Positions 1-7,297 are shown, counted from the stretch's first letter. The stretch is 39,584 nucleotides of DNA from Alphaproteobacteria bacterium (GCA_030147745.1 JASBUS010000090.1:1-39584), one strand, 5' to 3'. Notes: generated from the sequence alone by a model not told the origin. Numbers and translations: made by a program.

Positions 1-43
1 CTGATTTTTTGCATTAATATAAATCAATAAGTTTTAAGAATAT

Positions 44-80
44 GAAGCCTATAGTTGTTTATGCCTATAGGCTTCTTTTT
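44..80 (+). terminator. Rho-independent terminator of an upstream gene
   Basis: A perfect 11-bp stem (GAAGCCTATAG at 44-54 pairing with CTATAGGCTTC at 65-75) encloses a 10-base loop and is followed by five T residues at 76-80. This is the standard shape of an intrinsic terminator on the plus strand. It should end transcription of a gene lying left of the window. It also shows that the ATG at 42, inside the stem, is not the start of the next gene. Confidence 0.85.
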
Positions 81-85
81 CAAAA

Positions 86-91
86 AGGAGG
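86..91 (+). promoter_or_regulatory. Strong ribosome binding site that decides the start at 99
   Basis: AGGAGG lies seven bases before the ATG at 99. That start opens directly into a signal peptide, so it is clearly preferred over the upstream in-frame ATG at 42, which sits in the terminator stem. Confidence 0.85.
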
Positions 92-98
92 ATATTTT

Positions 99-677
99 AT
101 GAGATTTTTTCTAACATGCGCAGTTATAAGCCTATTCAGTTTTGCGACTTTCGCAAATGCTGGAGAGAACACATATTCTGAAGAGCCGTTTACAGCAAAA
201 GTTCAAAATATACGTTTGCAATCTTTGTTGATTGCTCAAGGCAAAAAGAATGAAGACTTAGTCACTACGCAGGCGCGCGTAAAATTATTTAAGCCGAGTG
301 TAAATATTGATGATGTTAGACAGGCAAGCATATCTGACATTGAGGAAGTAAATTTCCTAATCGAATATACCAAAGCAAATATTAATGGTGAGGTAGAGAA
401 GATTTTATCATTTTGGGCACCAGAAGAACGTACCATTATCAAAGAGCGTCTCTCTAATGCGGAGATGTTAGGTAGAAGTAAGGCATATTTTGAGAATAAT
501 CCGGGGTTAAGCGTTCTGGGTGTTGTTGATCAGGGTGAGACGCAAGCGATACTGCAGCGTCGCGGAGCTATGGTACTTGGTGTGAATATCATAAAATCTG
601 ACAATAAAATTCATTTGACCAATAAGCCAGCAGATGATTTAGAGCTAGCAATAATAGAAGCGTCTTTTGTGCAGTAA
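99..677 (+). CDS. Secreted protein of unknown function
   Basis: 192 residues from the ATG at 99, chosen for its strong Shine-Dalgarno sequence and because it starts at the signal peptide MRFFLTCAVISLFSFATFANA, with likely cleavage after ANA. The mature part (about 170 residues) is mixed helix and strand with no cysteines, no membrane segment and no motif I recognise; a run around the middle (ILSFWAPEERTIIKERL) looks helical. Expected location is the periplasm or outside the cell. The gene is visibly richer in A and T than miaA, 15 bases downstream, and stands alone behind the terminator of an upstream gene. A promoter must lie in the few bases around the terminator or upstream read-through must occur; I cannot see a clear one. 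Function unknown. Confidence 0.75.
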   Translation: MRFFLTCAVISLFSFATFANAGENTYSEEPFTAKVQNIRLQSLLIAQGKKNEDLVTTQARVKLFKPSVNIDDVRQASISDIEEVNFLIEYTKANINGEVEKILSFWAPEERTIIKERLSNAEMLGRSKAYFENNPGLSVLGVVDQGETQAILQRRGAMVLGVNIIKSDNKIHLTNKPADDLELAIIEASFVQ

Positions 678-692
678 AAATGGGCATAACCA

Positions 693-1568
693 TTGGATAA
701 GAAAACCGTCTATATCATCGCAGGGCCAACGGCGAGCGGAAAATCCGCCCGTGCGCTTGAACTTGCGCGCCAACATAATGGCGTGGTGATTAATGCGGAC
801 TCGATGCAGATTTATAAAGATTTGCCGATCCTCGCCGCCATCCCTGATGCGAAGGAAATGGGTGATATCCCGCACCGCCTTTATGCATTTTTAAAAGCAG
901 AAGAAACCTATAGCGCCCAAATATGGCGTGAGGTCGCAGAGGCTGAAATCCACCGCGCTTTCGCCGAAGGGCTACAGCCGATTATTTGTGGCGGCACAGG
1001 TTTTTATATCACGACTTTGACCAAGGGGCTGTCGCCTATGCCTGATGTGGCTGATGACATCCGCGCCCGCTTCACGCAGCAAGCCGAAGAAGAGGGCACA
1101 CTAAGCCTGCATGCCTATATGCAGACTCATGACCCTGACACCGCGGCGCGGCTGCACCCGAACGATACGCAGCGCCTTATTCGTGCCTGTGAAATATTTG
1201 CGGCAACAGGCAAGCCATTAAGTTACTGGCAGGCACAGCCACGCATTGGCGCGATTGAGGGAGTTGATTTTGAAATTGAAATCATCATGCCGCCAAAGGA
1301 TGATTTATATACGCGCTGTAACCGCCGTTTTGAAATTATGGTTGCGGATATGGGCGCGCTTGATGAAGTGGCTGCCCTTGATGCCCGCATCGCATCAGGT
1401 GCGGTTGCGCCTGATGCTGCCGTCACGCGTACTTTGGGCTTCAAAGAATTACAGCGCCATTTGCGAGGTGAAATCAGTTTGGCGGACGCGATCGAATTGG
1501 CGCAAATTGAAACTCGCCACTATGCTAAGCGCCAGCGCACCTTCTTTGGTAATCAAAGCCTTACTTAG
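693..1568 (+). CDS. miaA: tRNA dimethylallyltransferase MiaA
   Basis: MiaA transfers a dimethylallyl group from DMAPP to N6 of A37 in tRNAs that read codons starting with U, the first step towards ms2i6A. The 291 residues are the usual length. Visible are the P-loop GPTASGKS (residues 11-18), the NADSMQIY segment with the catalytic Asp and substrate-binding residues, PHRLYAF, GGTGFYITTL and the C-terminal QRLIRACEI region. The start is a TTG at 693; an in-frame stop lies two codons upstream, so no ATG is possible without losing the P-loop lead-in, and no strong ribosome binding site is visible. It is followed after 34 bases by an unknown gene on the same strand and the two could be co-transcribed. 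Confidence 0.96.
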   Translation: MDKKTVYIIAGPTASGKSARALELARQHNGVVINADSMQIYKDLPILAAIPDAKEMGDIPHRLYAFLKAEETYSAQIWREVAEAEIHRAFAEGLQPIICGGTGFYITTLTKGLSPMPDVADDIRARFTQQAEEEGTLSLHAYMQTHDPDTAARLHPNDTQRLIRACEIFAATGKPLSYWQAQPRIGAIEGVDFEIEIIMPPKDDLYTRCNRRFEIMVADMGALDEVAALDARIASGAVAPDAAVTRTLGFKELQRHLRGEISLADAIELAQIETRHYAKRQRTFFGNQSLT

Positions 1569-1594
1569 GGGTTTTTTAAGATTTTTCCCCTAAG
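1564..1594. other. Inverted repeat at the end of miaA
   Basis: CTTAGGGG at 1564-1571 is a perfect reverse complement of CCCCTAAG at 1587-1594, with a 15-base T-rich spacer. It overlaps the miaA stop codon. There is no T-run after the stem on either strand, so a canonical terminator is doubtful; it could be an RNA hairpin at the 3' end of miaA or a protein-binding site. Confidence 0.35.
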
Positions 1595-1602
1595 ATCAGG
1601 GC

Positions 1603-2649
1603 ATGGATCAGCCAAGAGATACTCATAGCCATGCTGCGCCCATTGATGTCGCCATTCGAAAATTGACGATGAATGGCAAATCTTGTGATGTCAAAGTGCA
1701 GGGCATATATATGCGCACGCCCGATGCGCCAAATGCTGAATATGCTGCGCCTGATAAACTTTCTCATAAAGATAAATTATGCGGCTATGTCCAAACATCA
1801 GGGCAGCTTGGTGGCGCACTTGGCCTTGTGGCCTCTGGCTTGCTTGAGGGGAATTTTGCCCGCATCGGCCTTGGCAGTTTCAATGCTTTTCGCAGTGGCA
1901 TGAAACTCGTATCGGACTTTAATGCAAAATCGAAAAGTAAATCACATCGTAATGATATGGCAGAAGGCGCCGTGGCTACGACAGGCAATTCGGTGGGGTT
2001 GCTCAATGTACGTAGCGGCGAAGAATTAATGGCTGTATGCATGGGAGTGACCGCATGGGCAACCAAAGGCATCATGTCTTTCATCCATATGCGCCGCGAA
2101 GAAAATGCAGAAAAACGCCAAGAAGAAATCAAGCGCAATAACCTATTTTTTAATAATGTCGCTGTACAGCCCAAAGGCGACGCACCGCCGCCGCGTGTCC
2201 AAGGTTTTATTCATCGCAATTTAGATGCGTTAAAAGAAAAAGCCCTTGAAAGCACATTCATGGTTATGGCGCATGCACCACCTTTGATGATGGCTGTACG
2301 CGCGGCAAGTTATTTAATGGATGGCATAAATAATAACGATCTGGCGATGGCAGGTGGCGGCGCATCGTTTATTGTTGGGGCGACATTAATGGCGATTAAA
2401 GACCACCGTTCATATATGACGGCACGCGCCGAACGTAAGGAAGAAAAGGGCTTAAAGGAAAAAGCCAAAGAGGATTTCGGACAGGCAAAACAGGGCGCGC
2501 CATTGACCTTTATGGCGGAAATAGATTCAAAAGGACATGTTTCAGCGCGCTGGGGCTTGGAACAATCCAAGATGGATGTGATTATAGAAGCACGTTTGGA
2601 AGATCAAGCGGCGGCCTATAATTTTAATACAGAATTTAAAACAGTATAA
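1603..2649 (+). CDS. Membrane-associated protein of unknown function with repeated hydrophobic hairpins
   Basis: 348 residues from an ATG without a good Shine-Dalgarno sequence (AGGG lies only two bases away). There is no signal peptide; the first 60 residues are polar. Three hydrophobic blocks follow, at about 65-105, 132-165 and 226-268. Each looks like a helix, a short polar turn (LLEGN, RSGEE, DGINNND) and a second helix rich in small residues. Between blocks two and three is a charged, helical stretch (REENAEKRQEEIKR) and after block three another (AERKEEKGLKEKAKED). The C-terminal 55 residues look like a small soluble beta domain. I do not recognise the family. The next gene starts 13 bases later, so the two are probably one transcript and perhaps one functional unit. 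Confidence 0.7.
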   Translation: MDQPRDTHSHAAPIDVAIRKLTMNGKSCDVKVQGIYMRTPDAPNAEYAAPDKLSHKDKLCGYVQTSGQLGGALGLVASGLLEGNFARIGLGSFNAFRSGMKLVSDFNAKSKSKSHRNDMAEGAVATTGNSVGLLNVRSGEELMAVCMGVTAWATKGIMSFIHMRREENAEKRQEEIKRNNLFFNNVAVQPKGDAPPPRVQGFIHRNLDALKEKALESTFMVMAHAPPLMMAVRAASYLMDGINNNDLAMAGGGASFIVGATLMAIKDHRSYMTARAERKEEKGLKEKAKEDFGQAKQGAPLTFMAEIDSKGHVSARWGLEQSKMDVIIEARLEDQAAAYNFNTEFKTV

Positions 2650-2662
2650 ATAAGGGGCAAGG

Positions 2663-2986
2663 ATGAGCGACGAAATCATGAAAGAAATGGATGAAGGTTT
2701 AGGCATTATCACCTTGGTGGCGAGTGACATCGATGGTGAGAAATTCTGGGCTTATGTCGATATCCTACCAAGCAAATATAATGACTTCCTTGCGGTACAA
2801 AAAGGCGATACGCCTTATAAGCTGACCGATTTTGGTGATATTTTAAAATATGGTCTCGGGAGTTACGAGCCACCTGCCGAAGTTGTTGCCGAAATGGCGG
2901 AACTTTATGGCACAGACCCTGAATTTCAAGATAAATTAAAAAATGATGTTGAACGTCAAATCGCCGCGATGCGTGCGCCGAAATAA
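2663..2986 (+). CDS. Small acidic protein of unknown function
   Basis: 107 residues, soluble and acidic, with no signal peptide. AAGG a few bases before the ATG is a plausible ribosome binding site. The first half looks like a short beta-rich domain (IITLVASDIDGEKFWAYVDIL), followed by KLTDFGDILKYG and a helical, charged tail. It follows the unknown membrane-associated gene by 13 bases, which suggests a shared transcript. No family is recognised; a cytoplasmic partner or regulator of the upstream protein is only a guess. Confidence 0.7.
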   Translation: MSDEIMKEMDEGLGIITLVASDIDGEKFWAYVDILPSKYNDFLAVQKGDTPYKLTDFGDILKYGLGSYEPPAEVVAEMAELYGTDPEFQDKLKNDVERQIAAMRAPK

Positions 2987-3002
2987 AACATTTAAAACAT
3001 TT

Positions 3003-3028
3003 GTAACCAATCCCCCTTGATAAGCGAA
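3003..3028 (+). promoter_or_regulatory. SigF-type ECF promoter of the bufferin operon
   Basis: GTAACC at 3003-3008 and CGAA at 3025-3028 are separated by exactly 16 bases. As I recall it, GTAACC-N16-CGAA is the motif described upstream of genes controlled by the ECF sigma factor SigF in Caulobacter crescentus, which include DUF2282/DUF692 (bufferin) operons. It lies about 70 bases before the ATG of the DUF2282 gene. No ECF sigma factor or anti-sigma gene is present in the window. Confidence 0.75.
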
Positions 3029-3086
3029 TTTATCGCTATATTTCCCCTATGGGAATCAGATAGGCTTCAGGCCGCAAGATATATTT

Positions 3087-3093
3087 GAGGAGA
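3087..3093 (+). promoter_or_regulatory. Ribosome binding site that sets the bufferin precursor start
   Basis: GAGGAGA ends six bases before the ATG at 3100. An in-frame TTG at 3085 overlaps this site and is therefore unlikely to be the start. Confidence 0.8.
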
Positions 3094-3099
3094 ATATTT

Positions 3100-3414
3100 A
3101 TGTCGATCACACAAAAAACAGTAAAGACACTTGTTGCAGGCGCATTCGCGGCGACTTTAACAATGGCGGCAGCCCATGCATCTAGCGCACATGACCCAGC
3201 CGCGCCTGAAGGCAAAGAAAAATGCTATGGCGTTGCCAAGGCAGGCATGAATGATTGTGGTTCATTAGACGGTGCACATGGCTGCGCCAGCGCGGCAAAG
3301 GTTGATGGCGATGTGACAGAATGGGTTTTGGTACCAAAAGGTCTCTGCCATAAACTCGTTGGCGGTAAGCTTGCAGAAGAAGCTAAGGCTGAAATGGATG
3401 CCCCAAGCGAATAA
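3100..3414 (+). CDS. bufA: Bufferin precursor, DUF2282 family (BufA1 type)
   Basis: 104 residues starting at the ATG behind GAGGAGA. A signal peptide of about 26 residues ends near AAAHA. The mature part has exactly four cysteines, at 42, 53, 62 and 83, in the DUF2282 settings KCYGVAKAG, NDCGS, HGCAS and GLCHKLVGG. Proteins of this family are ribosomally made precursors whose cysteines are converted to thiooxazole-type groups by a DUF692 (MNIO) enzyme with a DUF2063 partner; the exported product sequesters copper or other thiophilic metals. The enzyme and partner genes follow directly, overlapping end to start. The SigF-like promoter upstream suggests induction by metal or oxidative stress. 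Metal specificity cannot be read from the sequence. Confidence 0.93.
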   Translation: MSITQKTVKTLVAGAFAATLTMAAAHASSAHDPAAPEGKEKCYGVAKAGMNDCGSLDGAHGCASAAKVDGDVTEWVLVPKGLCHKLVGGKLAEEAKAEMDAPSE

Positions 3415-4261
3415 AACGGTTATGGGGCTTGGTTTGCGCCACCCCCATTATCGCCAAATAATTGAATGCCCGCCGCATGAACAAATTTCATGGGTCGAAA
3501 TTCACCCTGAAAACTATTTCGGCGGCGGCATTAATTTTAAATTCCTCGAAAAAATCCGTGAAGACTTTCCTGTAAGTTTCCATGGTGTTGGCTTATCACT
3601 CGGTAGCGCTGAGGCGGTGAGTGCGCATCATTTACAGCAGCTCAAAATATTAATCGACCAGATTGAACCATTTCAATTTTCTGACCATGCCTCATGGAGC
3701 ATGAGTGGCAATGCGCATTTAAATGACTTACTGCCGCTCGCTTATACAGCTGAAAATCTAGACAATCTCTGCCGGAATATTGACCAGGCGCAGCATGTGC
3801 TGGGGCGGCAAATCTTAATTGAAAACCCATCAACTTATCTGCGCTTTAAACAAGATGAAATGACCGAATGGGCGTTTTTAAACGAAGCTGTGGCGCGTAC
3901 AGGCTGCGCCCTCTTGCTCGACATCAATAATATTGTTGTCCAAGGCCATAACCATGGTTTTGCGCCGACGGATTATCTGGACCAAATTAATTTCGCCGCC
4001 GTGAAAGAGATACATTTAGCAGGCTACACACCGCGCGAGATTGATGGGCAGGTCCTTTATATCGATACCCATGGTGAACAGGTTCATAACGATGTGTGGC
4101 AAACGTTCACTTATGCGATGGCGCATTATAATCCCGTGCGCACATTGATTGAATGGGATAATAACATGCCCGATTTAGATATATTGCTTGCGGAATGTGC
4201 AAAGGCTGACGCCATTATCACCAAAGCGCAAGCGCAGGGGGCGGAAGACCATGCCGCTTAA
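3398..4261 (+). CDS. bufB: DUF692 multinuclear iron-dependent oxidase (bufferin maturation, BufB)
   Basis: 287 residues, a TIM-barrel MNIO enzyme that modifies cysteines of the precursor encoded just upstream. Family motifs are visible in order: VEIHPENYF (33-41), FHGVGLSLG (61-69), FSDHASWS (94-101), IENPSTY (141-147), LLLDINNIVVQGHNHGF (172-188), EIHLAGY (204-210), DTHGEQVHNDVW (223-234) and LIEWDNNMP (250-258). The His, Glu and Asp residues in these blocks are the expected iron ligands. The start at 3398 overlaps the precursor gene by 17 bases and has AAGG upstream; an ATG at 3422 is possible but has a weaker site and would leave only a few residues before GLGLR. The following gene overlaps by 11 bases, so translation of the operon is probably coupled. 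Confidence 0.94.
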   Translation: MPQANKTVMGLGLRHPHYRQIIECPPHEQISWVEIHPENYFGGGINFKFLEKIREDFPVSFHGVGLSLGSAEAVSAHHLQQLKILIDQIEPFQFSDHASWSMSGNAHLNDLLPLAYTAENLDNLCRNIDQAQHVLGRQILIENPSTYLRFKQDEMTEWAFLNEAVARTGCALLLDINNIVVQGHNHGFAPTDYLDQINFAAVKEIHLAGYTPREIDGQVLYIDTHGEQVHNDVWQTFTYAMAHYNPVRTLIEWDNNMPDLDILLAECAKADAIITKAQAQGAEDHAA

Positions 4262-5015
4262 GTTTGACTATCAACAGCAGATGAAAGACGCCTTGCTTTC
4301 TAACCATGACGATGTGGCGTTGATGGATGAAATATGTGCGGATGGATTAAGCGCAGCGCAGCGAATGGGTATATACCGTCATAATGTCGTTGGTGGTTTG
4401 GTTGAGGTGCTTTTGGCGCGTTACCCGACGCTTGTCCCGCTCGCAGGCGATGACTTCGCGCGCGGCATGGCGCAGCGTTATATATTGGCGCATCCACCGC
4501 AAAGCGCTAATTTAAATGACTATGCCGCAGATTATGCAGCTTTTTTAGCAGCGCAAGATGAAGCGGCGGAATTCCCATTTCTCAGTGGAATAGCGGCGTT
4601 AGAGAATTTGGAACATTTGGCGTATTACGCCGCTTTTGTGCCCTGCTTAACCCTAGAGAATGTCGATGGATTTTTACCGCGCATCGAAGCGCAAGATTTA
4701 ACCGTGCGCCTTAACCCTGCCGTGGGTTTGCTTCAAAGTGCATATCCATTACGCGACTTGCGTGCGTATGCAGAGGATAATAACTGCCCCGCGCCTGATA
4801 TGAGCGGCGGCACGCCGCATTATTTCATGGTAAGTCGCCGTGATTTTATGGTGGAAAGCCATGAAATCAGCGCCGCTGAATTTGCTTTTTTAAATGCAGT
4901 TGCTGAGGGCGCGGATATTCATCGCGCGCTTGAACAAACGCTGCAGAATGCGCCTGATTTTGATTTCACAGCCTCATGGCAAAAATGGGTTGAACACCAT
5001 GTCTTCGCGTTTTAA
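4251..5015 (+). CDS. bufC: DUF2063 bufferin-maturation partner (BufC)
   Basis: 254 residues. The N-terminal domain carries the DUF2063 signature GIYRHNVVGGLVEVL, RYPTLVPLAGDDFARGMAQRY and HPPQSANLNDYA. Family members are the recognition and scaffold partners of DUF692 enzymes, binding the precursor peptide and presenting it to the oxidase. The start at 4251 is inside the end of the DUF692 gene and has GGGGGCGGAAG upstream; an extended in-frame start at 4188 would add an unusual Arg/Lys-rich leader and is rejected. The C-terminal part is typical of HvfC-like proteins. The usual fourth gene of such operons, a DoxX-type membrane protein, is absent: lspA follows. Confidence 0.92.
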   Translation: MPLKFDYQQQMKDALLSNHDDVALMDEICADGLSAAQRMGIYRHNVVGGLVEVLLARYPTLVPLAGDDFARGMAQRYILAHPPQSANLNDYAADYAAFLAAQDEAAEFPFLSGIAALENLEHLAYYAAFVPCLTLENVDGFLPRIEAQDLTVRLNPAVGLLQSAYPLRDLRAYAEDNNCPAPDMSGGTPHYFMVSRRDFMVESHEISAAEFAFLNAVAEGADIHRALEQTLQNAPDFDFTASWQKWVEHHVFAF

Positions 5016-5121
5016 AACCGTCTTGGGATGAATTTATACTAAAATATATACGACAAGTTTATTTCGCGTTATCATAGGCGGAATAATTTTGTCCCTAACA
5101 GCAACTGGGTTTTGTGGTCTA

Positions 5122-5694
5122 ATGATGAATAAACTGCCTTATTTTATTTCTATTTTCGTTGTGGTGATTTTGGATCAGCTGTCCAAATGGTATGTCTTGG
5201 AAGAAATGCTGCTGAAAAAAGCCTATGACTATAAACAGCCACGTGATTTCTTTACTTGGATGACCGAAGTAAAAACAGCCTATTTGCCATCAGGTGTGCA
5301 TACGCCGATCATGGAAGACTTCATGCATTTTACATTGGTTTGGAATAAAGGCATTAGTTTCGGCCTGTTCCGTTACAGTGGCGAAGGCATTAACCCGATC
5401 GTCGTGATTACAGGGGCAATTACAGCGGCATTAACTGTGTGGCTCTGGAAGGCTGAAGATTTAAACATCCGCACAGGCCTTTTATTGGTGATTGGCGGCG
5501 CGCTTGGGAACATCATTGACCGCGTGCGTTTTGGCAGCGTGATTGACTTTGTCGATGTCTTCTTTGGCGATTGGCATTATCCAGCATTTAATTTTGCGGA
5601 TAGTTGTATTGTCGTGGGCGTTCTGCTATTGCTTTTAAACACCCTTATGAGCGAGAAAAAGGCAGAACCTTTCTCATTAAAGAAAAAGAAGTAA
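5122..5694 (+). CDS. lspA: Lipoprotein signal peptidase LspA, with an inserted loop
   Basis: Inner-membrane aspartyl protease that cleaves the signal peptide of prolipoproteins before the lipidated cysteine. About 190 residues against a usual 160. Four membrane segments are visible, with DQLSK (18-22), NKGISFG (75-81), GNIIDR (129-134) and FNFADSCI (156-163). Asp133 and Asp160 match the catalytic pair. About 27 extra, mostly polar residues lie between the first membrane helix and the NKG motif, on the periplasmic face. The start is uncertain: ATG at 5122 or 5125, or a TTG at 5089 with a GGCGGA site. The next gene encodes a lipoprotein, 11 bases downstream, a likely substrate of the enzyme. 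Confidence 0.95.
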   Translation: MMNKLPYFISIFVVVILDQLSKWYVLEEMLLKKAYDYKQPRDFFTWMTEVKTAYLPSGVHTPIMEDFMHFTLVWNKGISFGLFRYSGEGINPIVVITGAITAALTVWLWKAEDLNIRTGLLLVIGGALGNIIDRVRFGSVIDFVDVFFGDWHYPAFNFADSCIVVGVLLLLLNTLMSEKKAEPFSLKKKK

Positions 5695-5705
5695 GTTTAA
5701 GCACA

Positions 5706-6263
5706 ATGACACATAAATTCAGACTGGTTATTACTCTGTGTTCAGCCCTCACTATGCTTTCGGCATGTGACACTATGCGTGATCAATTCGCCCCGCCACG
5801 TGCGCCGGATGAATTCTCTGTTATGCGACGCGCGCCACTTGAGCGCCCAGAGGCAGTCTACACAGATGCAAATCAGCTGCCGCCCCCTGTCATTGGTAAA
5901 GCACGCCCGCAAGAGGTTGCGCCAATTGTTGAAGCTGAACAAGCTTTGATCGGTAAGGCAAATGCCGCGGTAGCGGCGCAAATGGCAACGCCAGCCGCAT
6001 CAACGGCAGGTCTGGATGAATTGCTCGCAAAAACAGGCGCGAATAATGCCGACCCAACAATCCGTAACTCGATTGAAGCAGAACATGACCGTTTATCAAA
6101 AGAGCAACAGTCAACGGTCAATAAGCTTTTGGGTAAAGTTACCAATAAGCAGCCGGGCGCTAAAATTGTTGATGCAAAGGGGGAATTTGAACGCCTGAAG
6201 AAAAACCGCGAAGAAGGTAAGGCCGTCACAGAAGGCGAAACACCGACCCTTAAAATGGACTAA
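5706..6263 (+). CDS. DUF3035-type lipoprotein
   Basis: 185 residues from an ATG 11 bases after lspA. A lipoprotein signal peptide ends in the lipobox LSAC, with the lipidated cysteine at residue 21. The segment PDEFSVMRRAPLERP just after it is typical of DUF3035, a family of alphaproteobacterial lipoproteins often found beside lspA. The rest is low-complexity and polar: an Ala-rich stretch, a helical region (IEAEHDRLSKEQQSTVNKLL) and a charged tail. The residue after the cysteine is Asp, which in E. coli retains lipoproteins in the inner membrane; whether that rule holds here is unknown. Function is not established for the family; some role at the envelope is likely. Confidence 0.85.
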   Translation: MTHKFRLVITLCSALTMLSACDTMRDQFAPPRAPDEFSVMRRAPLERPEAVYTDANQLPPPVIGKARPQEVAPIVEAEQALIGKANAAVAAQMATPAASTAGLDELLAKTGANNADPTIRNSIEAEHDRLSKEQQSTVNKLLGKVTNKQPGAKIVDAKGEFERLKKNREEGKAVTEGETPTLKMD

Positions 6264-6321
6264 ACTGCAGTTTCTGCATAACTTGTCCTGCGCTGGCTTT
6301 TGTTAACTTTTTATTAACATC

Positions 6322-6350
6322 TTGCAACCATCTGTTCTTTCAGCTAGAAT
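6322..6350 (+). promoter_or_regulatory. Putative housekeeping promoter for the beta-barrel gene
   Basis: TTGCAA (6322-6327) and TAGAAT (6345-6350) are 17 bases apart, a good sigma-70 type match, about 45 bases before the start of the outer-membrane protein gene. Confidence 0.5.
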
Positions 6351-6396
6351 CAATATATCTCGTGCCGAGTCGTGCACATTTTTTACTTATTTATGA

Positions 6397-7056
6397 ATGT
6401 TTCATATGCTGAATATGCGTATAAAAATATTTTTGATTGCCGCGTTGCTTGTGACTTTTATGCTCACAGCGCAGGATGCCTTTGCGCAAAATAGCCGCAT
6501 TTATTTGGCGGGTTATATGGGCTTGAACACCATGCCTGATAACGACTTCAAAGATAATACATCTGGTCAGTCGGGCACATATCAAACCAATAATACAATT
6601 AACTTCGCGGGTGCGATTGGTCTGCGCTATAGCCGCCAAATTCGTTTTGAAGGTGAAGTGAGTTACCGCCAGAGCGATTTTTCTAAATTGCGCACCAATA
6701 GCGGTGAATATACTGCGGGCGGCGAAATTTCTAATACGGCGTTCATGCTGAATGGTTTCTATGACTTTGACCAATTTAAGTGGAAAGCTAAGCCTTATTT
6801 GACAGCAGGTCTTGGTGTGATGCGCTTTAAATCATCTGTTGAGCCAACCGCGCCGCTATCAAGCAGCGACGATACCGCCTATGCCCTTGGCTGGCAGCTC
6901 GGTGGTGGTTTGAAATATCGCCTAAACCCTGGTCTGGCGGTCACAAGTGGTTATCGCTATATGAGTGCTAGCGATTTCGGTATTGGCACATATGATGCAG
7001 ACTACAGCGCCCATGAATTCATGGTCGGCGTTGAATATGACCTACACTGGAAATAA
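6397..7056 (+). CDS. Outer-membrane beta-barrel protein
   Basis: 219 residues. A signal peptide ends near QDAFA, after which the protein is a run of alternating strands and turns: RIYLAGYMGL, RYSRQIRFEGEVSYRQ, AFMLNGFYDFD, KPYLTAGLGVMRF, YALGWQLGGGLKYRL, AVTSGYRYM and EFMVGVEYDLHWK. That pattern fits an eight-stranded OmpA/OmpW-like barrel of the general opacity or outer-membrane beta-barrel families. It lacks a terminal Phe, ending in Trp-Lys. Three in-frame ATGs (6397, 6406, 6415) have no clear ribosome binding site; the one at 6415 gives the most usual signal peptide. A good promoter lies upstream. The specific role is unknown. Confidence 0.85.
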   Translation: MFHMLNMRIKIFLIAALLVTFMLTAQDAFAQNSRIYLAGYMGLNTMPDNDFKDNTSGQSGTYQTNNTINFAGAIGLRYSRQIRFEGEVSYRQSDFSKLRTNSGEYTAGGEISNTAFMLNGFYDFDQFKWKAKPYLTAGLGVMRFKSSVEPTAPLSSSDDTAYALGWQLGGGLKYRLNPGLAVTSGYRYMSASDFGIGTYDADYSAHEFMVGVEYDLHWK

Positions 7057-7066
7057 TTAATCAAAT

Positions 7067-7297
7067 TTACGGATTTTTTGGTGCGCGAAGATCTTTCGGC
7101 AGGCCGAAATCTATGTCTTCAGCGACATTATCCGTATAATTTTCTTCATCTAACGCTTCGCCATCAACGCTTTTAAGGAAGACGATACGAAGGCCTTCGC
7201 CCTGTTCAGCCATATCGGCGAGAATATCATTCGCGGCAAATTGGTAACCCGGTGGGATAATGATTGTCTTGTCTTTGTTTTGATCTTGTTCTGACAT
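7067..7297 (-). CDS. Small acidic hypothetical protein
   Basis: 76 residues, soluble and acidic, convergent with the beta-barrel gene with only 10 bases between stops. Visible blocks are TIIIPPGYQFAANDILADMAEQGEG, RIVFLKSVDGEAL and DIDFGLPKDLRAP. No family is recognised. The upstream ribosome binding site is weak (GGGGACGACT). Confidence 0.6.
   Translation of the reverse strand: MSEQDQNKDKTIIIPPGYQFAANDILADMAEQGEGLRIVFLKSVDGEALDEENYTDNVAEDIDFGLPKDLRAPKNP

Noticed and set aside
42-98. In-frame ATG at 42 as the start of the first gene
   Set aside because: It lies inside the stem of a clear terminator, and the ATG at 99 has AGGAGG and starts a signal peptide.
1246-1593. 115-codon reading frame inside miaA
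   Set aside because: It lies entirely within a confident gene in another frame, and its translation has no domain or normal composition.
4188-4250. Extended start for the DUF2063 gene
   Set aside because: It would add an Arg/Lys-rich leader encoded inside the DUF692 gene; the start at 4251 has a good ribosome binding site and fits the family.
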